DNA of 64,000 nucleotides. It comes from Clytia hemisphaerica. Its lineage: Eukaryota; Cnidaria; Hydrozoa; Leptothecata; Clytiidae. Each line of letters starts with the position of its first letter. Position 1 is the stretch's first letter. Shown piece by piece: positions 36,786 to 48,434 of the stretch. The DNA lies in NCBI GenBank assembly GCA_902728285.1, contig CACVBU010000797.1:124001-188000 (forward strand), written 5' to 3'. The notes beneath the pieces were generated by a model that was not told where the DNA came from, did no database searches, and was given only the letters and a program-made list of their open reading frames with translations. A program made the translations under genes and the position numbers.

Positions 36786-39700
36786 ATGGTTTTCAAATCA
36801 CACAGTGCTTTTGCATATTTCCTCTTGACAAGGTCCACTGCTGTTGACAGTTCTTCTTACTCGTCATGTGATAGTGAATCATCAAGCGAAAATGAATCTT
36901 TGAGTAGCGAGAGTGAAACAGAAGAAGAAGTAGTTGCTGATGTCATTGTTCACGAAGAAAAAGAAGGTATGGTCGTAGATATAACTGGTGAAGCTGAACA
37001 CGATAAACTTGTATCTTGTGAGCCAGATGGAAATTCTGTTATGTTCAGTGTTGATTGTTTGAATGTAACTCCTCAAAGAAGTACTGCTCAAGAGTAAGTC
37101 AAAATTTTTGAATTTTAGCTACACCTGTTTTTTTTGTTTTTGTTTTTTTTTTCTCTTGGAGGGAATGTTCGACTGCTGTGAATATGAAATCTTTAATACT
37201 TTGGCATGGGCTCTTCCTGAAAAAATACAATATTTCAGGGTGGACGACAAGCGTCAAGAATTTCTAGACAAAGATGGCCCACGGAAAGCTTCCTAAAGCT
37301 AAAGGTCTTCTAGGTTTTTATAGATGATTTCGACTATGACGCGTTGCATACTGGCAAACAAAAACTAGGGTGTTTTGCTGTAAATACTGTGAAATTGTTT
37401 TGAGTTAACTTTTTAAAAGGAGTTTGATGGTTGAAGCTTTGGTATGTTTTTTTGTTATTGTTAGATATACTGTACAAAAAAATACATAGTGAAGATGAAA
37501 AGAAATTTATTGAAACTTTTATATTTAGTGAGAAATTTTCACATATTACAAGCTTTTACCCTATGTTTTATGCCTGCCAAAATTTTGGCAAAACGTGCCT
37601 AAAATGAGTAAAAAGGTAAACAAGCAAAACCATCTATATAAATAGTTGAATCACTCTATGAATAGTCTGATAGTGGCAACCAAAAATAAATTGAAGTTGT
37701 TAAAAAGAAGACTGAAGCCAAAAAATTCAACAAAAGTCATCTTTGAAGCGTATTGGTGTTTTTTTGTTTTGTTATCATTTTTTTAACATTTCTCTCATTA
37801 TAAAACCTATCCTATTTCTGAAAAAGGTTGTTGCTTTTTGGCTTCAAATTATGAGCAATATTCTCTCCGTTTTCAGATCATTCAATGCAACACTTCACGA
37901 TGTTTTGAATGGTACTCCAAATGACAATGACCGAGGTAGGAAATATAATTACTTGATTTTCAACTATTACTTTCAAAATCTAGCTCGAACAGAAATCTTG
38001 TCTATACATTGACATGTTATTATGGCAGAATGTACGCTGAAAACCAAATAAAAAATTTTACAGACAATTCAAGAAGAACAACAGAACGTTCAAGTGATGA
38101 AGAATATGACACTGAGCAAATAGAATATCTTGTGTATGTATTTAATGTTTAGTTTTTACAATTTTGTGACAGCTAAGTTTCATTTGCGTTTGGTTTTTTT
38201 CCTCTCATTTCTAAAATCATTTGTGAAAGTTCATCATAAAAGAATCCCCTTTTGTCAGTGTAAAAATTATTGTAAAGTTGAGTTAACCATAATTGACAAA
38301 TTATTATTTCTATTAAAACTTAGTCACAATGATGAGGCAGATGATGAAAATGATGTAGACTTTTCAATATATCACTTCTCCAAAACTTAAAGATCATTGA
38401 AAAGCCCCCAAAATTGAACACTTCAAATGATGAGGATCTCAATCACACTAAGTTGGAACCAGATGATCCAGACCGCACTAATATGGAACCAGAAGATATG
38501 TCGTTTGGTACTGTGAATGAGTCAAACATAATTGGTAAGAATGAGACTTTTTGCTAAAATTTCAGGAGCTGAAAATAATTTTGTATGTTGCCACCTTTGT
38601 TTTTGTTTTGTGATTAGTTTCTTAAGCCATTATGCTGAACCACGCGGATGTGTAACAAATACTCAAGTAGGTGTTTCTTTTTAAGAGTACTGTTGGTTTG
38701 TCTAATTCTTATGTGCTCTCTCTTATTTTATCACCCCATCTTATTTTTCAACTGCAAGCTTTGTTTTTGGAAAGTGTAAATTAGAAATTAAATCGTTTTC
38801 GTTCCTGTGTCTTGATACAACAGAGCATAATTTGGCCATCCTAAATGCTTTGACAAAAAAGTGTGACAGAATTGGACAAACCTGTTGTACATTGGAATGT
38901 CATGATACATGTATTGAAATAATACTTGTGTTTTCTTTTATTCAGAGCTACCTTTGGAAAGTAACCTCACAGAATTCAAAAGAAAGTTATCAAATCTATA
39001 CACTGACATGTGCTCTATTGATACAATGGAATCCAAATTAGTGGGCAGAGAGCGTGTAATCGTTTCCCTGGAATTATTAATCGAATTGAAAGGCGATAAA
39101 TGCAATGAGTGTAATGCAAGATTAACATTTGATTGGCATCGTCGAGGTGCTGTCAAAACATTGAAATGGACATGTCTATCCGGTCATGTCGGTCGCTGGT
39201 GTTCGTCCGAAATAGTTGACATGAGACACACAACACCTGTGTATTTGAATAACATTTTGATCCCCAGTTCTGTTGTGATCACTGGCAACAATTGGATGAA
39301 ATTCGACCACTTATGCAAAGCTCTAAACCTGGTGATTCCATCTAAGTCAATCTTCTATAAGAATCAAAGCCTTTTTGTCTCTCCAGAAATCAGAAGTTTT
39401 TGGGAAGATATGATAAGAGAATCCAAAAAGACTCTTGCATTATATAATGATATAATGCTTACTGGTGATGGACGTAGTGATTCACCGGGACATTGTGCCC
39501 AATATTGCACATACGTTTTAATGGAGAATTTTTCTAAACTCATTGTGGATCTGGAAGTTTTAGATTCACGTGAAACCGAAGGTGTCTCCACAAGGATGGA
39601 AAAGGAGGGACTCATCAGGTTATTAATAAAGTTGAAGGGGGAAATTCACATATCTGAAATCACAACAGATGCTTCCACAACAATAATGAAAGCCCTGAAA

Positions 39701-41007
39701 GACTTACAAAAGACACACCCAGAAGCATATGCGAAACTTTTCCACTCCCTCGATGTATGGCACAAGTCTAAATCGATCCGCAAAGCTCTTGCAAAAATCA
39801 GCAAAACCAAGGAAAATGAAGAAATTATCCGATGGATTGAGCCAATTATCAACCATTTTTGGTACTGTGACCAGATGTGCAATGGGGATGTTGAGAAGCT
39901 CAAGGTAATTTCTATCTATTTTATATATAGAAGATCCTTCACCAGAGATTTGAGATCTTACAGTTTTTCATGTCATATATTAGGTATACAAATGATGACA
40001 TAATTTTTGGCTTTGTCTTGGAAAATCTCTTTTGGTTATACGCTTGTATCTCTGAAAAAGAGTTTTACTTGTCTCGTACCTTAAGGGATAATTTATATTA
40101 ATGCGAGAATAAATTGATGCAGAATTAATTAATGCGAATTTGGCCCTAATTCGCATCATTAAATTCCGCAAAACTTAAAATTTCCAGCCATTCGCATTAA
40201 TTAATTCCGCATTAATTTATTCCCTTAAGGTACTTCCAACTTAAAAGAGCTTCTCACCAAATGCACTATTTTATGTTTTACATTCATTAATTTCTTTTTT
40301 ACAGGATAACTGGATGGGAGTTGTACATCATGTCTGTGGGGAGCATGAATGGGCTGGAGGGCAGTGCTTGCATGGTCATCTGGATGAAATCAACAAAACT
40401 CCTCTATCAAAGAGTTGCAAACCTATGGAAGTGTTGCGCAACACCCTGCTCGATAAGAAACTGATGGACAGCTTGCAGTATTATACAAGGTTCAGGTAAG
40501 GTATTCAAAGTCCCCAGACAATCACTTGTTACTTTTATTATTATTTTTTAAATAACACTACTTCACTTTATTTTCAAATGACCAATTATTATACAGTGAC
40601 TGGGAAAATGTAGGTTGAATGGCTATACTGCCGCAATTTTTGAATAAACCAATTATTTATATCAAAGAAAAAATTTCTACGTTGCAGCTATTGACCACAA
40701 CATTTATCTTTTTCGTAAAATCGCAAAATCTAAGAGTGGCAAGCAGCTCTACGTACGGAAGTATAACAAAAGATCTCGAAAGTTTTCTGCTCAACCCATC
40801 AAAGAACCCAAAACGTACCCACACCTTCGTGTCCTTCTATCAAAAATAGTCAAATGCAGAGTCGACCACAAAGAGGCTATATCTCGAACCCCCAAACCTG
40901 TACGCCCAAGAGACCCGAAACTCATATCGCCAACCCTAGGAGGTCAACCACCTGAGACCGCTGACCTGGTTGCTGGACATAAATCGAGAATAGACAAACA
41001 ATCTTGA
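36786..41007 (+). pseudogene. Kolobok-like DDE transposase gene, decayed 3' exon
   Basis: Inferred exons are 36786-37093 (Ser/Glu-rich acidic leader), 37877-37935, 38063-38132, 38324-38534, 38946-39904, 40305-40495 and 40597-41007. The large exon has a Cys-rich patch (CNECNARL, CLSGHVGRWCSSE). It then carries TGDGRSDSPGHCAQYCTY, ITTDASTTI and SLDVWHKSKSIRKALAKIS, which match the conserved DDE core of Kolobok-type transposases as I know them. The next exon has HHVCGEHEWAGGQC, a zinc-binding-like block. The last exon is broken: a TAA at 40645-40647 and a frame change precede VAAIDHN, and the expected segment between is degraded. The 38324 exon also reads into a stop. Target duplications (TTAA) were not located. 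Confidence 0.6.
40077..40232. mobile_element. TACCTTAAG-family MITE, copy 2 (intronic)
   Basis: The element runs from TACCTTAAGGGA to TCCCTTAAGGTA as a near-perfect 156-bp palindrome. Its arms repeat AATTAATGCGAATT. It lies inside the intron between the last two coding exons of the Kolobok-like gene. Confidence 0.9.
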
Positions 41008-41475
41008 TGTATTTATGTATAATTTTATTACATTTTTAGTTTTTCGTTGCCATTTAACATGACGTCATTGGTTCCATAGCAACCGAAAATACATTCATCA
41101 ACATTGAATTTGTTTTATACCAATAGAAAGAACAAGAAAAACTGATGAAGAAAAAGGTCACATCCTATATCTGAAAATAAATATATCTCGAGATATTAAC
41201 GAAAATAAGACAAAACGATGTCATAAATAATGACGTCATCGTAAAATTAACAAGCAACATGATGAATGGACCTACCTGATGGTGAAACTTAGATAGCAAT
41301 AAGGAGAAAAACAATCATTAAGAAAATATAGCGGTTAGCGAAAATGCATTAAAATTAAATTTCATCATTGATTGTTGATGGGGGGGATGGGTTTAGGGAA
41401 AAAAGGAATAGAAAATTCCGGTTGCAAAATTGCAAAAGTTTTATTGATGATTGAATCATAATCATGCTTGATGGT

Positions 41476-42300
41476 GGCATTGTTATCAATAATTTTTTAA
41501 GTGAAAGAACAAAGAAATATATGAAAAAAGCCCAATTCAAATCTGAAAAAACGGCGATTTCCGGCATACTTCCGGCATTTTCGGCCGGAAAAAACATGAT
41601 TCTCAAAAATCCGAATCGGCCACACTTAGGGCATTGCTGATACACATCTTTGTGCAAGAATCGGGAAAAACGGTTAATGAAATCTCGACAAAATAGCAAC
41701 AAACCGGTTTTGACGGCATATTATCGGCGTTATTGGCCGAAATATTTTTTTTCCAAAATCAGGCTCCGTCACATTTTAGGTATTGTCATTTTGCATCAGT
41801 GTGCAAAATTTCATGAAAAATATAAAATACAGCTAGAGAAATTCAAGAAAAACCGTTTTTCCGGCGATATTCGGCTGTTCCGGCGATTTTTAGGAAGTCC
41901 CGGTATCAAAAATCAGTTTTATTGACAATTGAACCATACTTGAAGGTTGGCATTGTTATCAATAATGTTTTTGTGTGAAAAAACAAAGAAAAATCAGGAA
42001 AAAGTCCAATGAAAATCTGCAAAAACGGCAATTTCCGGCATTTTAAGCCGGGAAAATTTTTTTCTCGAAAATCAGACTAGCCCATGTTTTGGGCATTGTT
42101 AATACGCATCTCTGAGCAAAAAATCTGAAAAAACTAATGATAAAATCTCGAGAAAATGCCAAAAAACCAGCTTTTCCGGCATATTTCCGGCATTTTCGGC
42201 CGGAAAAGATTTTTTTTCGAAAAACGGGCTCCGTCACATTTTGGGCATTGCCATTTTGCATCATTGTGCCAAAAATTAGAAAAAACTAATGAGCCAATCC
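41476..42300 (+). repeat. Higher-order satellite of ~155-bp units
   Basis: The GG(C/T)ATTG landmark starts units at about 41476, 41630, 41780, 41949, 42091 and 42242. Units 1 and 4 share CATTGTTATCAATAAT, units 2 and 5 share ATAC(A/G)CATCT, and units 3 and 6 share TTTTGCATCA(G/T)TGTGC. The pattern is therefore ABC-ABC, with a ~470-bp higher-order period. Each unit carries TCCGGCATTTTCGGCCGG-type words. Confidence 0.8.
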
Positions 42301-42318
42301 TGAGAAAAGCTGGTAACA

Positions 42319-42370
42319 GACGGACGAACGGACGAACGGACGAACGAACGGACAGACGGACGGACGGACA
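42319..42370 (+). repeat. GACG/GAAC microsatellite
   Basis: A run of (GACG)/(GAACG) tetranucleotides about 52 bp long sits at the right end of the satellite, just before the right inverted arm. Confidence 0.9.
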
Positions 42371-42590
42371 TCGGTTAATTTATAGGACCTCCAAGGTAGG
42401 TCCAAAAACGGTCAAAATTCATAAAAAATCGGTTCATTCAAAAGAAAACCTTCGATGTATATTTATTTTCAGATATTATATAGGTTGTGACCTTTTTCTT
42501 CATCAGTTTTTCATGTTCTTTCGATTGGTACAAAATGTTTCATTTTTATGACATTTTTACCAATGACGCTACGTTACGTGGCAACAGGGG

Positions 42591-44108
42591 GTCACCAAAA
42601 GCTACACCTCTCAAATTTTGAACCAGAACCAGAATCAATCAAAATATCCCTTTGAACAGGCTTAATCTAACGGGAAGGTTTTTGTAAAATAGTGGCTCCT
42701 ACTATAAAACCAGAGTTAAAAACTATTCGCAAATTATAAGCAGCCTCTATCCTGAAGAGACTTCACAATAATAAAGAAGTATTGTATTTATATGTTTTCA
42801 ATATATTTTTTTATGTACCATTTATTTTAATCCGGTATTATCGATAACAAACAAACACGACAGAACTAAATGATAATTTTTTCAAACTTGTTTATCCCTT
42901 TGAAATGAAAAAAATACAGTACCTACTTTCCAGTTGGAGGATCCATTAATTTCATTTTACTTTTGCTTCGCACTTATCGGAAATCGATTTGAGGGTGCTC
43001 TTATTTTGGGAAGTTGGAGGGTGCTGATCTGAAAGTTTTTTCTTTTGCAGTATGTTTTGTTCAAGAAGAAAACTAACATTTTGATTGGTATTTACTCCTT
43101 GGCATTTTTAATTTCGACCCCTTTCCGGGAAGGACCATTCAAAAAGTACGTTAGTCCGATTTTACTCCCTCCCCTTGTTTGTTGGCGTTCGTTTTCAAAT
43201 AATCGTACATACGTAGGGGAGTTACCTCAAAGCGTACAAGCAGGATGGTCAAATTTCATTGATTTTGAGAGTACGTAATTTTTGAATGGACTCTTTAAAT
43301 TTCCCGGCATATTAATTTCGCAGTCCAAAGTGAATTTTGCGGTTCCAAAATAATGAAGGAGAAAAAAATTTTAAAACATTTTTATGCTTAAAAGACGAGA
43401 TGTTTTATGTAGTTTTGCTACGCTATCGAAAAATGGATTTTCCACAAATTTTGATTCGCGATTGACCTAAAAATCGAAATTTTCATGCAATAAAAAGTAC
43501 GATTTACACTGTCGATCTTTTCACTGATAGCTCAGGATAGATACATATTTTTAAAAATTTCTTGAAATTTCTTCGTTTTCACCCAAGGAGAATCTTTTAA
43601 GCCAGATTCAGAATTTTCGGAATTTCGGAATTGCTGACGTCAGCATAAAGCTTACAGCAATGTTGATGCCTTAATTCTAATTTTTTATTTTATTGAACTT
43701 TCAAAAGAATTCCTATAATTTTAGTCTTTCTTGAAAATTTAGATCAAGAATTATACAAAACAAAGACTGTTTACTGCAAGTAAATAAATAAGAGCCACAC
43801 AAGAAAATGATTTGATTTCAAAGTATGTTCTTGAAATTTGCAAAATATAAAACAGCAATATTTACACAATATTTACAGCCAATGGAGGTTAAAAATATAA
43901 CAGTCATAAAAAATATAATGTATAAATCTAAAGAAGTTAAATATCAAAAACTAATGTTTCTCTTATACAAACCTGATACAGTAGAATTTTATATCAGCAC
44001 AAAATATAAAAAAAACCACTACTTATGCATAGAATACAAGGATCTAAAATCATGCAATCAAGCAAGGCTGTTTGTTTAAAGTTGAAACAAAAGACTCATT
44101 ATGTACAG
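42591..44108. other. No gene recognised
   Basis: The sequence is AT-rich. Around 43310-43350 it has TTAATTTCGCAG and TGAATTTTGCGG words that recall the TACCTTAAG MITE family without its ends. Confidence 0.5.
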
Positions 44109-44551
44109 TTATAAAAATGATAATAAATTAATTAATAAGTTATTGTGGTTTAAATCCCATGTATGTGCCATCTGGGCTTTCAATACTGCGCAAGATGGCA
44201 CTACTCTGCGTTCACCTTTCGTAAGTTTTCCATACTTCCAAAGAGTGAATTGGCGGTATGCTGCTTTTCTAAGCTCTCGTGTTTCGAAGCTCCACTCATC
44301 AGACCTAATATCTGCACGAGCTTTTATATTCATCACAAGAATGTCATTATCACTGCAATACTTTTTGAAAAGTGCATACTTGGTTACACATGTTTTCCTA
44401 CGGCAGCATTTATTTTCAGTTAGTGTGGGCATCTCCGCGCAATTACCACAAATGGACCATGGAACATTGCTTGGGGCAGGTGGTGGCGCCTGGGAGTCAT
44501 CTGGATCTGTGGCTTCTAATAAAGCATCCTGGATACTTTCGCCAACCTAGT
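44109..44551 (-). pseudogene. P2RX7_C-domain (cysteine-rich) protein fragment
   Basis: One minus-strand exon starts after an acceptor TACTAG at about 44551. It encodes an acidic/Pro-rich leader, then the Cys pattern WSICGNCAEMPT...NKCCRRKTCV and FRKAAYRQ-like ELRKAAYRQFTLWKYG with VVPSCAV. This matches the cysteine-rich C-terminal domain of P2X7 receptors, which occurs in many repeated, apparently mobile-linked invertebrate proteins without any ion-channel part. The frame stops soon after VVPSCAV, where the family usually has a further conserved arginine-containing segment, so the copy looks truncated. No upstream exon was identified. Confidence 0.6.
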
Positions 44552-45212
44552 ACCTCCCTCCCAAGTAATGATATAGGGTTGTAATCAAAATTTGTCGTTT
44601 TTTAAAAAGAATCTTTTGAATTTGTTGGAAAAAGTGTGCCGTGTCCAGCAAATCTGGACATCCCTCAGTACCTCCATTAGTACCTCCAGGTGTAAGTTTC
44701 TGTATTACAACGGTACTAAACGGCGTCATATTTAATACTAAGCAACTTTAAAGGTTTTAAATCTCACAGAACATCACATTCCAACACATTCACACACTAT
44801 AATTCTACAAAACATGTAGATGATGTAATTTTGAAGTTTTCAAATTTCTTCTGTAGAATTACATGAGAATATTTCTACATAATATGTAGATTTCAAGATG
44901 AATATGAAAAATAGATGCCAGGCGGTATTTCATTATGGGCTCAGCTCGGATTTTGGACGATATTAGGAATGTAACATGTAACTGAGGCACAATGTTTCAG
45001 TAGGGTGAAAAATCTTGCTATTTTTGGAAATAATTTTCACGGGGTGACGAGTGGGGTGGATCCCACTGGGTCACAGAGGCCGGGGTCGCGTTTGTTGGGT
45101 AAAGATTTCTTTGATTTTCACTAAGGTGAGTAAGTTTTCATAGTTCCTTCAATGATGTAAGTATTTAAGCAATTTCAATGCAAACTAATAAGTGTAAAAT
45201 CGTGGGTCCATA

Positions 45213-45489
45213 TACCTTAAGTGGATAAATTTTGGCGTGGACTTAATTTGGCGTTTGACCAAAATACAATTTTTGGTGGGGTTTTAATTTGGCGAATTGG
45301 AAATTTTGTCACATTGAAATGGGTGAAAATTACTCAAAAATATACTAAAAAGTTGTGATTTTTCACATAATTCTCTTTTTGTTAAATTTGGCAGGGATTT
45401 AATTTGGCGAATTGGCGAATTTGGAAATTTTGGCGAGGATTTAATTTGGCGAATTTTGAATCCCCGCCAAAATTTATCCACTTAAGGTA
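45213..45489. mobile_element. TACCTTAAG-family MITE, copy 3
   Basis: The element runs from TACCTTAAGTGGATAAATTT to its complement AAATTTATCCACTTAAGGTA. The arms repeat TTTAATTTGGCGAATT. There is no coding sequence. Confidence 0.9.
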
Positions 45490-45545
45490 TTTAATATATA
45501 CTTCTTTTTAGATCTAATCTGTGGTAGTGTGTTGCAAACACTGCT

Positions 45546-45856
45546 AGGCCCACAGATCTGTAAAAGCCTGAAGGGCTAGATTTGCGGCTTTTATCGAAAA
45601 GTGAAGCCTAGGTTTGGAAGGATTTCCTACCAAAGTCACGTGACTAAAATATGCAATTTCACCGGTTTGAGAGATGTGAAATAGCGTTTGCCGCCTACTT
45701 TTTTGATCTCGCGCTCTGAAAACAATTAAAATGCTAGATCCTATCCATCGGCACGAAATTTAAAAAGTCAAATTTTTGCTTCACTTTTTTTTGCTGAAGA
45801 AAGCTTAAAGTTGCCTATCTAGCCCTTCGGGCTTTACAGATATCTGTGGCTATGCC
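45546..45856. mobile_element. Inverted-repeat element (AGGCCCACAG ends)
   Basis: The left arm AGGCCCACAGATCTGTAAAA and GCCTGAAGGGCTAGA are mirrored at the right end (TCTAGCCCTTCGGGC, CAGATATCTGTGGC). The arms are about 40 bp. The interior contains no gene. No target duplication is obvious. Confidence 0.7.
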
Positions 45857-46516
45857 TACCTGGCCTACCTACACGACCCTATTTCCATCGTATAGGAGGA
45901 TATTTTCACAAATGGCCGAAATCCTGTTTAGATCGAAGACTGAGGAACAGATTATGCGTTTTCTTGAAATACACCTTGACTCAAATTGAGTTACTTTTTT
46001 CATATAGGTCGTTTTAAATCATAAAATTTTCATTGATGGATTTAAATGTTTATCAAATTTTCCATTTTAAATCCAACCTGATAGATTCAATGTGAATATT
46101 CATTCTAGATTCTTGCTGTCAAGTCATGTCCTTTTGTTTTGCAAGTTTTTCCTTTTGGTGCGTCCATTTTTTGAAGGTATAGTAGTTGAAGGTATTTTAC
46201 TTTGAGCTTATAATATCCGGTGAACTTTTGCCGAGAGCGCGATCAAATATTAAATCAAAATCGCAATGGGATATCAATTAAAATCCAATGAGATGGTTTT
46301 AATTTCTTTACATTTAATTATCGATGAGGAATGAAATTAAACTTTAATTTAAAGTAAATTTCATATTGGTGGGGAATTGTTAGGTAGTTCATTCCTTGTA
46401 GATGAAAATCTGGCAAAATTTGACAGTTTGGCGGGTTACGAACGGGTTTGTGACACGGGGATGAATCATACCAAACACTTATTTGTACTTAGTACGGAAA
46501 GGGTACTTTACCATTT
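45857..46516. other. No gene recognised
   Basis: AT-rich DNA with no conserved frame or repeat. Confidence 0.45.
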
Positions 46517-47216
46517 TCTGCTTGATGATCAGTTACACAATCAACAGAACCTTAATCACCAGCTCCTTTGGCACCAACATTGCAATCATCAGGACCATCA
46601 TCTTCAGCATTGCAATCAACTGAACCTTTGGCACCAGCATTGCAATCACCAGGACGATCCTAAAAATCATTGTAATCACCAGGACTATCTTCACCAGCAT
46701 TGCAATCACCAGAACCTTAATCACCATCATTGCAATTACCATAACCTTAATCACTATCATTGCAATCACCATAACCCTCGTCACTATCATTTGAATCACC
46801 ATAACCTTTGTCAGCAGTATTGCAATCACCAGAACCTTAATCACCAGCTTTGCAATCATCAGGGCCATCATCTTCAGCATTGCAATCATCAGGGCCATCA
46901 TCTTCAGCATTGCAATCAGCAGAACCTCCAGCACCATTATTGCGATCACCAGAACTTTCGTCACAAGCATCGGAATCACCAGAACCTTCATAACCATCAT
47001 TACAATCACCAGAACCTTAATCACCATCATTGCAATCACCAGGACCATCGTCACCACCACTCCAATCACCAGAATATTTAGTACCAGCATTGCAATCATC
47101 AATCATCATCACCAGCATTAAATTTACGAGGACCGTCTTCACCAGCATTTTAATCATGGAATCAAAGGCATTGCCATTACCAGAACCATCCTCATCAGTA
47201 TTGCAATCACCAGAAC
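46517..47216 (+). repeat. 30-bp minisatellite, about 23 units
   Basis: The consensus is roughly TTGCAATCACCAGAACCTTA plus ATCACCATCA, with many variants. The period divides by three, so several frames stay open: a plus-strand frame rich in His/Asn/Gln, another plus frame rich in Pro/Ser and a minus-strand frame rich in Val/Met/Ile. None has a codon or domain signal that marks it as a gene. Confidence 0.9.
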
Positions 47217-47798
47217 CATAAAATTCACGAGTAATTCATCAGAAGTGACCACATGCCATTTTTAATGGGGTCCATACAAAACTAATAAAGTTACATGTAA
47301 ACTAATAAGGTTGCATGCAACATAATAAAGTTGCTTGCAACATAATAAAGTTGTTTGCAAGATTATTACGGTATTTGTAAATATCCATTTTCTGATAATA
47401 ATAAAACGATAGAAAACTAATTAATTGTTTTCGCACTACGAGCGTCACTAGAGACACTTTTAATAGCTGCAATTAATTTCGGCAAAACCTAATTTTCGGA
47501 AACTGGTATTGCTCCGCCACAATGTTATAGAATAAGTTTGTTTATGTAACAGAAGGCGCCCCATCAAACGCTATCAACTTCACCTCGAAACGAGCGAATC
47601 GATTTTCTTGTACTCGATTAAAGATTGTGCCTCGTAGAATAAACACTTTTCAAAGTGAAATTTTCTTCACTCGCGAATTAGACCCCAGTGGTAAAATAAA
47701 ACGACTTCATTTAGAGGTAGGCTCATTTTTGAAGAACAAATTTTTGGAAAACAGTCGAAATCTATCCGAATCACCCCGTCCTGGTTACTTCACGGATG
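47217..47798. other. No gene recognised
   Basis: A run of ATAATAAAGTTG(C)(A)TGCAA words lies at 47280-47360. No gene was seen. Confidence 0.45.
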
Positions 47799-47914
47799 TG
47801 AAGTACATCTTCCAATTCTTTTTGTTGCTTTGCCAAGTTATGTTGTTGTTGCTTTCTTGCTGTAACATTCGTGTTCTGCATGTTGGAAAGTTTGGCTCAA
47901 GAAACAACGCCAAC
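47799..47914 (-). repeat. Second copy of the LINE ORF1 5' segment
   Basis: This 116-bp stretch is nearly identical to 51474-51586 (AAGTACATCTTCCAATTCTT through AAGTTTGGCTC(A/G)AGAAACAACG), in the same orientation. On the minus strand it encodes the N-terminus of LINE ORF1 (MNVTARKQQQHNLAKQQKEL-type). Confidence 0.85.
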
Positions 47915-47937
47915 ATGTGAAGGGAATTTGTACTAGT

Positions 47938-48434
47938 AATCTCATGGTTATGAGGGAAATTCGGGATAAATTTTCCGAGGTAAATTTTGAAATTTTTTGA
48001 AATTTCCCGAGTGCAACGAGGGAAATTTAAAACATTTCAAAATTTGACCGAGGGTAATTTATCCAGAATTTCACGAAAACAAGCATGGGATTCCTGGTTA
48101 ATCTTATGGTTTGGATTGAAATTCTAACAATTCTGAAAGACGTCAATTTAACACTTGAAATTAATCTGAATTTTTAAAAAGAGGTCTCAAAAAAGCTATA
48201 GAAACGCGAATCGAGTTTTAATTAGATAGCATTCCATTTACTTAAGCCTTCGGAGTTAGTAAGAAATTCGAAAAAGGTAATGAATTTCCAAACGATGGAA
48301 ATTTCACTTTTACGGGAAATTACAAAATCTTGGAGGGAAATTACAAAAGCTAGGAGGGAGATTACAAGTTCGCGGGAAATTACAAATTAACGTAAGCAAA
48401 AACGTCAATCGAATTTCAATCAACCATGAGATTA
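47938..48434. mobile_element. TA-flanked inverted-repeat MITE
   Basis: The ends ATCTCATGGTT and AACCATGAGAT are inverted and flanked by TA. Inside, GGGAAATT(A/C) words recur in both halves, with a TTTCCCGAGTGCAACGAGGG hairpin. It lies between the two LINE pieces. Confidence 0.65.

Larger units (their letters stand above)
41045..42590. mobile_element. Inverted-repeat element filled with satellite
   Basis: The left arm (41045-41200) and right arm (42430-42590) share ACTGATGAAGAAAAAGGTCAC, ATGACGTCATTGG-type words, ACCAAT(A/C)(G)AAAGAACA and TCTGAAAATAAATATA in inverted orientation. The arms are about 140-150 bp. The 1.2-kb interior is a higher-order repeat, with no gene. Confidence 0.75.

Noticed and set aside
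42156..42551. Frame with Arg/Thr/Asp repeats
   Set aside because: It arises from the GACG microsatellite and the right arm of an inverted-repeat element.
46377..47081. Long His/Asn/Gln-rich frame
   Set aside because: It is fully explained by a 30-bp minisatellite that keeps several frames open; no domain or start context supports a gene.
46533..47102. Minus-strand hydrophobic Val/Met/Ile frame
   Set aside because: It is the antisense reading of the same minisatellite.
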